A stretch of 64,000 nucleotides of DNA from an uncultured Pelagimonas sp. (GTDB lineage: Bacteria > Pseudomonadota > Alphaproteobacteria > Rhodobacterales > Rhodobacteraceae). The DNA is taken from assembly GCA_947497905.1 (NCBI GenBank), contig CANMIH010000002.1, positions 124,001 to 188,000 on the forward strand, given 5' to 3'. The translations under genes were made by a program, and so were the position numbers. Shown piece after piece: positions 1 through 7,305 of the stretch; the stretch's first letter is position 1; each line of letters starts with the position of its first letter. Under the pieces are notes generated by a model. The model saw nothing but the letters and a program-made list of their open reading frames with translations. It searched no databases and had not been told where the DNA came from.

Positions 1-240
1 CTGCGGCTGCCCCAACGTCCCGGTGCATTGAAAGATTTCCTGAGTTTTCTTGGCCCTGACGACGATATTGCGCGTTTCGAGTATCTGAAAAAATCTGCGC
101 GGAACTTTGGCTCGGTGTTGATCGGGATAGAAACCAAAAATCCGGCCAACTTTGACCGGCTTTTTGGATTGCTGGATGAAACGGGCTTCACCTATCAGGA
201 CATCACCGAAGACGAGAGCCTTGCCCAGTTTCTGATTTAA
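1..240 (+). CDS. ilvA: Threonine ammonia-lyase, C-terminal end (partial)
   Basis: Only the last 79 codons are inside the window; the reading frame is open from base 1 to the TAA at 238-240. The visible part matches the ACT-like regulatory domain at the end of biosynthetic threonine dehydratase: LPQRPGAL at the start, then [14 protein letters not shown] and GSVLIGIE. In the family this domain binds isoleucine (inhibitor) and valine (activator) and controls the PLP-dependent deamination of threonine to 2-oxobutanoate, the first step of isoleucine synthesis. The catalytic domain lies to the left of the window. The assignment rests on the C-terminal pattern only. Confidence 0.82.
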   Translation: MRLPQRPGALKDFLSFLGPDDDIARFEYLKKSARNFGSVLIGIETKNPANFDRLFGLLDETGFTYQDITEDESLAQFLI

Positions 241-243
241 GTG

Positions 244-579
244 TTACGCCGCAAGGCGGTTGGGAAGATCGGCCTGGAATTGCGCACTTGAGGTGTTGAA
301 CGTTGTTCGGACCTCATGTGCGGACACAACATCGGGGCGTCCACTGGCCGCAGCTTTCTCGCCCTTCAGACAAATCTGGGCAAGCGCTTCAAATCCAAGG
401 TTCAACGCCGCGCCTTTCAAGAAGTGCATCTGCTCTTCGGTGGCTTTGGCATCTCCTGCCGCCTCTTCCAGCGATCCGATGGCTGTCTCGACTTCCATCA
501 AGAACAGTTCCACAATCTCGCCGAAATCTTCAGCGCCAATTTCTTCTATCAATTCGCTCACGCGGGACCAGTCAATCAT
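244..579 (-). CDS. Hpt (histidine phosphotransfer) domain protein
   Basis: A 111-residue single-domain protein with the Hpt signature HFLKGAALNLG; His52 is the expected phosphorylated residue, with Lys55 and Gly56 following as in the family. It would relay phosphate between receiver domains in the cytoplasm. The ATG at 577-579 was chosen over the upstream start at 615 because an AGGAG-type ribosome site sits about 8 bases before it. It is divergent from the receiver-PP2C phosphatase gene at 738, so the two may act in one relay. The partner kinase is not visible. Its stop lies 3 bases past the ilvA stop (convergent). Confidence 0.85.
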   Translation of the reverse strand: MIDWSRVSELIEEIGAEDFGEIVELFLMEVETAIGSLEEAAGDAKATEEQMHFLKGAALNLGFEALAQICLKGEKAAASGRPDVVSAHEVRTTFNTSSAQFQADLPNRLAA

Positions 580-618
580 TTGGAATCTCCTGCATAACGC
601 GAAACTAGAAGTCAATTC

Positions 619-633
619 TTAACGGAGTGTTGA
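619..633. promoter_or_regulatory. CtrA-like box (one mismatch)
   Basis: TTAA-N7-TTGA sits in the 158-base divergent intergenic region between the Hpt gene and the receiver-phosphatase gene. The CtrA consensus is TTAA-N7-TTAA, so one base differs. The position, about 40 bases upstream of the Hpt start, suits a promoter-linked site, but a near match of this length can occur by chance. Confidence 0.35.
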
Positions 634-737
634 TGTTACAATTGGCTTCAGTTTAATTTTAGGGTTTAGTGCCCGTTAAGGGCTGGATTGCTAGCAGGGG
701 ACCTGACGCTGGAACATAAGCGCGAAAAGGAATCGTT

Positions 738-2027
738 GTGCAACCCAATCCCATCGACATCCCTGATGCCATGACTGGCTCTGTGCGTGTCGTACTTATC
801 GTCGATGATAGCCGGCTTCAGCTGCGCATCATGACGACTATGCTTAAGCGTTGGGGGCTTAAGGTACTCGAGGCCAGTTCTGGCCCCGAGGCGTTGGAAA
901 TCTGTGCCAAAGAAGAACCCGACTTGGTGCTCTCCGATTGGATGATGCCCGAGATGGATGGGCTGGAATTCTGTCGTCAGTTTCGGGCGATGAAGCGGGA
1001 CAAATATGGCTATTTTATTCTCCTGACCTCTAAAAGTGAGAAGGGAGAAGTTGCTCAGGGACTTGATGCAGGCGCAGATGATTTTTTGACAAAACCGGTC
1101 AATTCGCATGAGCTTCGCGCGCGGATCAATGCAGGTGCACGTGTTCTGTCGATGGAACGTGAGCTGAATGAGAAAAACCGCCAGGTCTCGGATGCCTTGA
1201 ATGAGCTGCAGAAGATTCACGAAGCCATCGACAATGACCTCAAGCAGGCGCGCACCATCCAGCAATCGCTGGTTCCTGAACGTGTCTGTGAAATCCACAG
1301 TTCTCGGGTAAGCCTTTTGCTGCGGCCCTGTGGTCATGTGGGGGGCGATCTAGTGGGCATGTTCCGCCCTGGATTTGATCGTCTTGGCCTCTATAGCATC
1401 GATGTTTCAGGGCACGGCATCACCTCGGCCATGGTGACGGCGCGTGTGGCCGGATATCTTTCGAGCAATTTCCCCGAGCAGAACGTCGCTTTGGACAAGC
1501 GTTTTGATCGGTTTTACGCGATGCGCGAACCTGCGGAGACCGCGCGGCTATTGAACCAACGCCTTGCCGCCGATCCCGGTGTCGAAGAATATTTGACGAT
1601 GGCCTATGTCGCGGCGGATCTGCAAAGCGGACGAATGCGGATGGTGCAGGCGGGGCATTCACCTCCGCTGTTGCTTCGCGCCAATGGCGATGTCCAGTTT
1701 ATCGGCGACGGGGGCCTACCGATCGGCTTGGTGGATTACGTCGACTACGACCAGCATGAGTTCCGCATGCAATCTGGCGACAGGTTGCTGCTCTATTCCG
1801 ATGGTTTCACCGAAGCCGTGATGAAAGATGGCGAAATGCTCGGTGATGACGGTTTGGTCAAAATGTTCCGCGAAGCCACCGAGGTGGGCGAAGGGCCAGA
1901 TCTGTTGGAAGACATGTTCTGGCGTCTGACGTCACAAATGGAGGATTCGACAAAGCTGGGTGACGATGTCTCTGCGGCTTTGCTCGAATTTGATGTGCTG
2001 GAACCTGCGGAAGATTTTGAGTTCTAA
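738..2027 (+). CDS. Response regulator with SpoIIE/PP2C-type phosphatase output domain
   Basis: A 429-residue protein. Residues 15-135 form a CheY-like receiver: the phosphorylatable Asp is in DLVLSDWMMPEMDG and the conserved Lys in FLTKP. A short coiled linker around 135-185 is followed by a PP2C/SpoIIE (RsbU-like) phosphatase domain with the metal-binding motifs GGDLVG, DVSGHG, YSDGFTEA and GDDVSAA. Such proteins dephosphorylate anti-sigma antagonists or other phosphoserine proteins when the receiver is phosphorylated. The start is a GTG with AAAAGGA 7 bases upstream. No anti-sigma factor or antagonist gene lies nearby, so the substrate is unknown; the divergent Hpt protein is a candidate phosphodonor. 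Confidence 0.88.
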   Translation: MQPNPIDIPDAMTGSVRVVLIVDDSRLQLRIMTTMLKRWGLKVLEASSGPEALEICAKEEPDLVLSDWMMPEMDGLEFCRQFRAMKRDKYGYFILLTSKSEKGEVAQGLDAGADDFLTKPVNSHELRARINAGARVLSMERELNEKNRQVSDALNELQKIHEAIDNDLKQARTIQQSLVPERVCEIHSSRVSLLLRPCGHVGGDLVGMFRPGFDRLGLYSIDVSGHGITSAMVTARVAGYLSSNFPEQNVALDKRFDRFYAMREPAETARLLNQRLAADPGVEEYLTMAYVAADLQSGRMRMVQAGHSPPLLLRANGDVQFIGDGGLPIGLVDYVDYDQHEFRMQSGDRLLLYSDGFTEAVMKDGEMLGDDGLVKMFREATEVGEGPDLLEDMFWRLTSQMEDSTKLGDDVSAALLEFDVLEPAEDFEF

Positions 2028-2518
2028 AGCAACGATCTCAGAAATGCGCGATCTCCGGGGTTGCCCACCAGAGTAGCGGCGTCCTTAAGAGGGCGCCAAT
2101 GCGCTGTGTGACCTTCTTCGGCCGGCGGACCCAGGCGTCGCACCGGGCGGGCCGTGTAGATCGTGCAGAGTTTTTCTGCCCAAAGATCATATTCCGGCAT
2201 ATAGCAAAACCGTCGGAACGCGCCCAGGCGGCGCGGCGCGCTGATGCTCCAGCCGGTTTCTTCAAAAACCTCGCGATGCAGCGCTGGGATCGGATGTTCG
2301 CCGGGATCGATCCCACCCCCGGGAAGCTGGAATTCCGGCTCTGGGTCTTGTTGATGGGTCAATAGAATTTGGCCATCTAACGACAAAATGACGTAGGCTC
2401 CGGGGCGAAGCGTGTACTTTTTTCCCGGTTTTACCGATTCTCCGTAGCGCCTGATCACATCTACCCCTTTGCGTTTGCACCAATACTGCCTATATGCCAG
2501 CCTTAATTGCCAGTCCAA
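2024..2518 (-). CDS. NUDIX hydrolase
   Basis: A 164-residue protein with a complete Nudix box: GGGIDPGE followed by REVFEETGW, matching GX5EX7REUXEEXGU. The family hydrolyses nucleoside diphosphates linked to another group, with Mg2+ bound by the Glu residues. The substrate cannot be read from the sequence. The stop codon overlaps the end of the convergent phosphatase gene by 4 bases. It is divergent from hslO with 18 bases between the annotated starts, so the true start could be internal, near the GKKYTLRPGAYVIL stretch. Confidence 0.85.
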   Translation of the reverse strand: MDWQLRLAYRQYWCKRKGVDVIRRYGESVKPGKKYTLRPGAYVILSLDGQILLTHQQDPEPEFQLPGGGIDPGEHPIPALHREVFEETGWSISAPRRLGAFRRFCYMPEYDLWAEKLCTIYTARPVRRLGPPAEEGHTAHWRPLKDAATLVGNPGDRAFLRSLL

Positions 2519-2536
2519 GGCAGATAAGGAAACCCC

Positions 2537-3514
2537 ATGAGCACCGGCACCAAAATCGCCTGGGACGATACCGTCCTACCTTTTCAGCTTGATCGATCCG
2601 ATATGCGCGGTCGTGTGGCCCGCCTAGATGGCGTGCTGTCCGGCGTGCTGAAGCAGCATGATTACCCCGAAGCCGTTGAGGCTCTGGTTGCGGAAATGGC
2701 TTTGCTGACCGCGTTGATTGGTCAGACCATCAAACTGCGCTGGAAACTGTCTTTGCAGGTTCAAACCAATGGACCGGTGCGGATGATTGCCACCGACTAT
2801 TATGGCCCCTCCAAAGAGGGCGAGCCCGCGCGCATTCGGGCCTATGCCAGCTTTGATCGCGAAAAGGTAACCAAAGATCTGCCCTTCAAACAGCTGGGCA
2901 GCGGGTATTTTGCGATCCTGATTGACCAAGGTGAGGGCAACACACCCTATCAGGGGATCACGCCAATTGCGGGTGAAAGCCTGTCGGATTGTGCGGCGGC
3001 ATATTTTGCGCAATCTGAGCAGCTACCAACGAAGTTCAACCTGTCGTTCGGTAAGTCGATCGAGCCCGGTGTTGGTGAACATTGGCGCGCCGGTGGCATC
3101 ATGCTCCAGCACATGCCCAAAGCTTCGCCTTTCGCGCAGGATGGCGGAACTGGTGAAGACGGCCTGTTGCAGGCGCAGGATCTTGTCGATGGTGAGACCG
3201 AAGAAAATTGGAACCGTGTGAACTTCCACATGCAGACCGTGGAAGAGCTTGAGCTGATTGGTCCGTCGGTGACGCCGACGACTCTGCTGACGCGTCTGTT
3301 CCATGAGGAGAAACCGCGCGTTTATGAACCTCAGCGCATCGAATTTGGTTGCACCTGTTCGGAAGACCGTGTGCGCCAGTCGCTGTCGATCTATTCGGCA
3401 AAAGACATCGAAAAGATGACCACCGAGGATGGGCGCGTCACCGCAGATTGCCAGTTCTGTGGGGCCAACTATGATCTTGATCCGAAAACCGTTGGGTTTC
3501 AGGCCGAGAAATGA
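2537..3514 (+). CDS. hslO: Hsp33 family redox-regulated molecular chaperone
   Basis: A 325-residue protein with the Hsp33 architecture: an N-terminal substrate-binding domain and a C-terminal zinc switch made of CTC (about residues 272-274) and CQFC (about 305-308). In the reduced protein these four cysteines bind Zn2+; oxidation forms disulfides and activates holdase activity. The N-terminal part shows family features such as MALLTALIGQTIKLRWKLS. It is the first gene of an overlapping operon with the NUDIX gene at 3511 and cca at 4110, each joined by ATGA. Confidence 0.93.
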   Translation: MSTGTKIAWDDTVLPFQLDRSDMRGRVARLDGVLSGVLKQHDYPEAVEALVAEMALLTALIGQTIKLRWKLSLQVQTNGPVRMIATDYYGPSKEGEPARIRAYASFDREKVTKDLPFKQLGSGYFAILIDQGEGNTPYQGITPIAGESLSDCAAAYFAQSEQLPTKFNLSFGKSIEPGVGEHWRAGGIMLQHMPKASPFAQDGGTGEDGLLQAQDLVDGETEENWNRVNFHMQTVEELELIGPSVTPTTLLTRLFHEEKPRVYEPQRIEFGCTCSEDRVRQSLSIYSAKDIEKMTTEDGRVTADCQFCGANYDLDPKTVGFQAEK

Positions 3515-4113
3515 CGGTTATCGATCAGATCGCGGCGTTGCGTAAGGCCTGCCTGACCTCTGCAGCGCCGTCTTCGGATTTTGATCTAAACCCTGATGTA
3601 AAGCTGCCGCCGGGACGTGTTTTGCGCCCGGCTGCGGTTTTGGTGGCGTTTCAGACCGGCCCGGCGGGGCTGGAGCTGGTATTGACCAAGCGCTCCTCGA
3701 AGTTAAAGCATCACCCCGGCCAAATCGCCTTTCCTGGGGGGAAGGTGGATGCGGAAGATGAAGACCTGAAGGCAACGGCCCTTCGGGAGGCGCGCGAAGA
3801 GGTGGGGCTTGCCTCTGAGGGTGTCGAGATTCTGGGACATCTTCAACCTCATGAAACGGTGACCAGTTTCCAGGTGACCCCGGTTGTGGCACTGATCCAC
3901 ACCCCGTTCACTCCGGTTTCTGAACCCGGTGAGGTGGAAGAGACGTTTTTTGTCCCCTTCGATCATGTGACAGACCCTCAGAATTTTTCGATCCAGGGGC
4001 GTCGCTGGCGGGGGCAGCGCCGGCACTATTACACCGCGCCTTTTGGGCCGTATTACATTTGGGGCGCAACCGCGCGCATTTTGCGCGGGCTGGCCGACAG
4101 GATACACGAATGA
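3511..4113 (+). CDS. NUDIX hydrolase, CoA pyrophosphatase-like
   Basis: A 200-residue protein with an extended CoA-type NUDIX signature: HHPGQIAFPGGKVD upstream of the Nudix box, with REAREEVGL as the catalytic helix. NudL/PCD1-type enzymes cleave CoA and derivatives to 3',5'-ADP and phosphopantetheine. The start ATG overlaps the hslO stop (ATGA), and its own stop overlaps the cca start in the same way, so the three genes are almost certainly co-transcribed. Substrate assignment follows the family motif, not direct evidence. Confidence 0.85.
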   Translation: MTVIDQIAALRKACLTSAAPSSDFDLNPDVKLPPGRVLRPAAVLVAFQTGPAGLELVLTKRSSKLKHHPGQIAFPGGKVDAEDEDLKATALREAREEVGLASEGVEILGHLQPHETVTSFQVTPVVALIHTPFTPVSEPGEVEETFFVPFDHVTDPQNFSIQGRRWRGQRRHYYTAPFGPYYIWGATARILRGLADRIHE

Positions 4114-5273
4114 CCAAGGTCACCGGTGACTGGCTCACGCAGCGCGGCACACAATCTGTTTTGACGATGTTGGAAAAGGCGGGACATCAGGCTTATGCCG
4201 TTGGCGGCTGCGTGCGGAACGCCGTGTTGGGCGAGCCGGTAGGCGATGTCGACATCTCCACAAGCGCACGACCTGAGCAGGTGATTGACCTTGCCAAAGC
4301 TTCTGGATTGAAGCCGGTTCCCACGGGGATTGAACATGGCACAATCACGGTTGTAGTCGACGGTGAAGGCTATGAGGTCACCAGCTTTCGAGCAGATGTT
4401 GAAACGGATGGACGCCGCGCAGTTGTACGATTTTCGGATGACATCCACGAAGATGCAATCCGTCGCGATTTCACCATGAACGCACTTTACGCAGATCGCC
4501 ACGGCACCATTGTCGATCCCTTGGGGGGGCTGCCAGATCTGCTCAACCGCCACTTGCGGTTTATCCAAGATGCAGAGCAGCGCATTCGCGAAGATTACCT
4601 TCGCGTCCTGCGCTTCTTCCGGTTCTTCGCCTGGTATGCAGATCCGAACGACGGCATGGACCCCGAGGCTTTGGCGGCCATCGCCAACACCCTCGAGGGG
4701 CTGAATACGCTGTCTCGCGAACGAGTGGGATCTGAGCTACTCAAGCTTTTGTCCGCTGCTGATCCGCTGATGTCTGTCTCTGTTATGGCTCAAACCGGGG
4801 TTCTCGCGCAGCTGTTGCCCGGTGCTCAGGTTCGCGCCTTTGGTCCGCTGCTTCATCATGAAGAGGCGCTGGCGCTGCAGGTGAAGCCGATACGCCGTCT
4901 TTTGGCATTGGGCCACATCGATGGCTCATCACTTCGATTGTCGAAGGGGCAGCAGCGCGAAATGGCACTGCTGCAAAGGCTCATTTCGGGAACAGAGAAC
5001 CCCGCGGAAATTGCGCATCTGCACGGAGCTTCAACCGCGCGGGATGTTGTCGTGTTGCGTGCTGCACTGCTTGAAATACCCCTCATTGTCCCTGACGACA
5101 CAGAACTGAAACACGCCGAAGAGGCCAAATTCCCGGTGCAAGCGCAGGATTTGATGCCGGAGTTCAGTGGACCGGCGCTGGGCGCGGTGCTGAAGCGTCT
5201 TCAACGGCGGTGGATTGCTTCGAATTTCGCGATGTCAAAAACAGATCTGCTTGATTCACGATATGAGCCGTGA
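4110..5273 (+). CDS. cca: CCA tRNA nucleotidyltransferase
   Basis: A 387-residue class II nucleotidyltransferase. The N-terminus carries the family motifs AVGGCVRNAVLG and GDVDIST with the metal-binding DxD, then VTSFRAD and RRDFTMNALY, and the neck motif for nucleotide selection EDYLRVLRFFRF. It adds or repairs the 3'-CCA end of tRNAs. The ATG at 4110 is used because it forms the ATGA overlap with the preceding NUDIX stop; the in-frame start at 4059 adds 17 residues without family similarity. It could alternatively be a poly(A) polymerase of the same fold, but the genomic context and length fit Cca. Confidence 0.9.
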   Translation: MTKVTGDWLTQRGTQSVLTMLEKAGHQAYAVGGCVRNAVLGEPVGDVDISTSARPEQVIDLAKASGLKPVPTGIEHGTITVVVDGEGYEVTSFRADVETDGRRAVVRFSDDIHEDAIRRDFTMNALYADRHGTIVDPLGGLPDLLNRHLRFIQDAEQRIREDYLRVLRFFRFFAWYADPNDGMDPEALAAIANTLEGLNTLSRERVGSELLKLLSAADPLMSVSVMAQTGVLAQLLPGAQVRAFGPLLHHEEALALQVKPIRRLLALGHIDGSSLRLSKGQQREMALLQRLISGTENPAEIAHLHGASTARDVVVLRAALLEIPLIVPDDTELKHAEEAKFPVQAQDLMPEFSGPALGAVLKRLQRRWIASNFAMSKTDLLDSRYEP

Positions 5274-5323
5274 CAGCTTCGAATTTATGCGCTAACACAA
5301 CCTGAGAGCCAATTGGAGGACTC

Positions 5324-5362
5324 ATGATGGTGCTAGTCGGAATTTTTATCAGCTTTCGCTGA
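5324..5362 (+). CDS. Possible 12-codon leader ORF (MMVLVGIFISFR)
   Basis: A short ORF starts with ATGATG four bases after a strong GGAGGA ribosome site (5315-5320) and ends at the TGA at 5360-5362. It lies 77 bases before the ABC exporter gene at 5439. The encoded peptide is hydrophobic with one Arg at the end. The stop codon is inside a small hairpin and a second hairpin follows. This layout resembles translation- or transcription-attenuation leaders, but I know no named family for it, and translation is inferred only from the ribosome site. Confidence 0.4.
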   Translation: MMVLVGIFISFR

Positions 5363-5399
5363 GCCGACCTGCGTTGGTGGGTTTGCTTAGCCAATCCAC
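5349..5399 (+). promoter_or_regulatory. Two hairpins in the leader of the ABC exporter operon
   Basis: Hairpin 1 is TCAGC-TTTC-GCTGA (5349-5362), which contains the stop codon of the leader ORF. Hairpin 2 pairs GTGGGTT (5377-5383) with AATCCAC (5393-5399) around a 9-base loop, with one G-T pair. There is no T-run, so these are not plain terminators. They may influence access to the start at 5439. The stems are short and the idea is tentative. Confidence 0.3.
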
Positions 5400-5438
5400 A
5401 CCCTACATCATGATCATTGCTGTTTGCAGGCTCTTCCT

Positions 5439-7280
5439 ATGTTCCGCTTTTTCGAAAATCTCGTAGATCCCTATTGTGACTATTCGCCAGACGACACGCC
5501 GCCGACGCGGTTGTGGCCGTTCATGCTTGAGTATTCTCGCCCGTTCAAATCGGTCTTCCTCTGGGCGGCAATTGTCTCAGTCATTGTTGCCGCCGTCGAA
5601 ATCTCGCTGATTGGCGTGATGGGGTGGGTTGTGAATATCATGACCGGCGATCCCGCGCAGGTCTGGCAAGAGCATGGCACAGCCTTGATTGCGCTGGCTG
5701 TGTTTATCCTTGTTCTGCGGCCACTCGTGCAGATGTCAGGCACCTTTCTTCTGAACCAGACGATCTTGCCAAACTTTGGGACGTTGATCCGATGGCGGTC
5801 GCATAACCATGTGCTGAGGCAATCCGTAGGTTGGTTTGAGAACGATTTCGCGGGTCGAATTGCCAACCGCATTATGCAGACGCCTCCGGCTGCGGGCGAA
5901 GCGGTGTTTCAGGTGTTCGACGCAATCACCTATTCCATTGCTTATGTGGTTGGGGCCTTTGTCCTGCTTGGCGATGCGGATCCACGGCTGATGGTGCCCT
6001 TGTTGATTTGGCTGTCGCTCTATGCGTTGTTGATGCGTTGGACCATCAAACGCATCGGTCCTGCCTCTCAGGCCTCATCCGACGCGCGCAGTTTGATCAC
6101 GGGTCGTGTTGTCGACAGCTACAGCAATATCCATTCGGTCAAAATGTTCGCCCATAATGACACCGAACTGTCCTATGCACGTGAGGCGATTGAGAAATCG
6201 CGCACTACATTTCAACATGAAATGCGCCTGTTCAGCATCATGGACACTGTTCTTGTATTCTTGAACGGGTTGTTGATCGTCGGTGTCGTTGGTTGGGCCA
6301 TCGCGCTTTGGATGCAGGGTTTGGCGAGTGCGGGCGCTGTGGCGGCTGCGGCGGCATTGACGCTGCGCCTAAATTCGATGACCGGCTGGATCATGTGGGC
6401 TTTGACCTCGTTCTTCCGTCAGTTGGGAGTTGTGGCCGAGGGGATGGAAACCATCGCCCAGCCCATTGCTCTGACAGACGCTGAGGATGCACCAGCTCTG
6501 ACGCTAGACAAGGGTCAGATTGATATCAAGGCACTGTCGCATCACTATGGCCGGGAGGCCGGTGGGTTGGACAACATCGACCTCGCCATCAAACCTGGTG
6601 AAAAAGTCGGTCTTGTCGGGCGGTCAGGCGCGGGGAAATCGACACTCGTGAAGCTGTTGCTGCGGTTCTACGATGCCGAAAAAGGCGTGATCGAGATCGA
6701 TGGTCAGGACATTCGCCAGATCACGCAGGACAGTCTGCGCAGCCACATCGGTATGGTTCAGCAAGACAGCTCACTTTTGCACCGGTCTGTGCGGGACAAC
6801 CTTCTGTATGGGCGACCCAACGCCACAGAAGAGGAAATGATTGCCGCCGCGAAACAGGCTCAGGCGCATGAGTTCATCCTCGACCTTGAAGATCCCAGTG
6901 GACGCACCGGGTACGACGCGCATGTTGGCGAGCGCGGTGTAAAACTGTCCGGTGGTCAGCGTCAGAGGATTACCCTTGCGCGCGTCGTTCTCAAAGATGC
7001 GCCGATCCTTCTTTTGGACGAGGCCACTAGCGCCCTGGATTCCGAAGTCGAAGCCGCAATCCAAGATACGCTTTATGGAATGATGGAGGGCAAGACCGTC
7101 ATCGCCATTGCGCATCGTTTGTCGACCATCGCGCAAATGGATCGCATTTTGGTTATGGATCAGGGACGTGTTGTTGAACAGGGAAGTCATGCGACCCTTT
7201 TGGCAGAGGGCGGAATTTATGCCGGTCTTTGGGCACGCCAGTCCGGAGGCTTCCTCGGGGATAGTGAGGCGGCTGAGTGA
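5439..7280 (+). CDS. ABC exporter, fused membrane and ATPase domains (first of pair)
   Basis: A 613-residue type IV ABC exporter. The first ~330 residues hold about six membrane helices; the ATPase domain follows with Walker A GRSGAGKST, signature LSGGQRQR, Walker B ILLLDEATSALD and the switch His in IAHRLST. All catalytic residues are present. The start ATG at 5439 is preceded by AGG at 8 bases; the upstream in-frame TTG at 5424 is less likely. The next gene, 25 bases downstream, is a close paralogue of the same length, so the two probably form a heterodimer or arose by duplication. The exported substrate (lipid, drug or peptide) is unknown. Confidence 0.9.
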   Translation: MFRFFENLVDPYCDYSPDDTPPTRLWPFMLEYSRPFKSVFLWAAIVSVIVAAVEISLIGVMGWVVNIMTGDPAQVWQEHGTALIALAVFILVLRPLVQMSGTFLLNQTILPNFGTLIRWRSHNHVLRQSVGWFENDFAGRIANRIMQTPPAAGEAVFQVFDAITYSIAYVVGAFVLLGDADPRLMVPLLIWLSLYALLMRWTIKRIGPASQASSDARSLITGRVVDSYSNIHSVKMFAHNDTELSYAREAIEKSRTTFQHEMRLFSIMDTVLVFLNGLLIVGVVGWAIALWMQGLASAGAVAAAAALTLRLNSMTGWIMWALTSFFRQLGVVAEGMETIAQPIALTDAEDAPALTLDKGQIDIKALSHHYGREAGGLDNIDLAIKPGEKVGLVGRSGAGKSTLVKLLLRFYDAEKGVIEIDGQDIRQITQDSLRSHIGMVQQDSSLLHRSVRDNLLYGRPNATEEEMIAAAKQAQAHEFILDLEDPSGRTGYDAHVGERGVKLSGGQRQRITLARVVLKDAPILLLDEATSALDSEVEAAIQDTLYGMMEGKTVIAIAHRLSTIAQMDRILVMDQGRVVEQGSHATLLAEGGIYAGLWARQSGGFLGDSEAAE

Positions 7281-7305
7281 CCTTACAATTTAGAAAGCCG
7301 ACGTT

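Noticed and set aside
260-622. Three overlapping plus-strand ORFs antisense to the Hpt gene
   Set aside because: Arg/Ser-rich frames with no family similarity; the Hpt frame on the minus strand has the HFLKG motif and a ribosome site.
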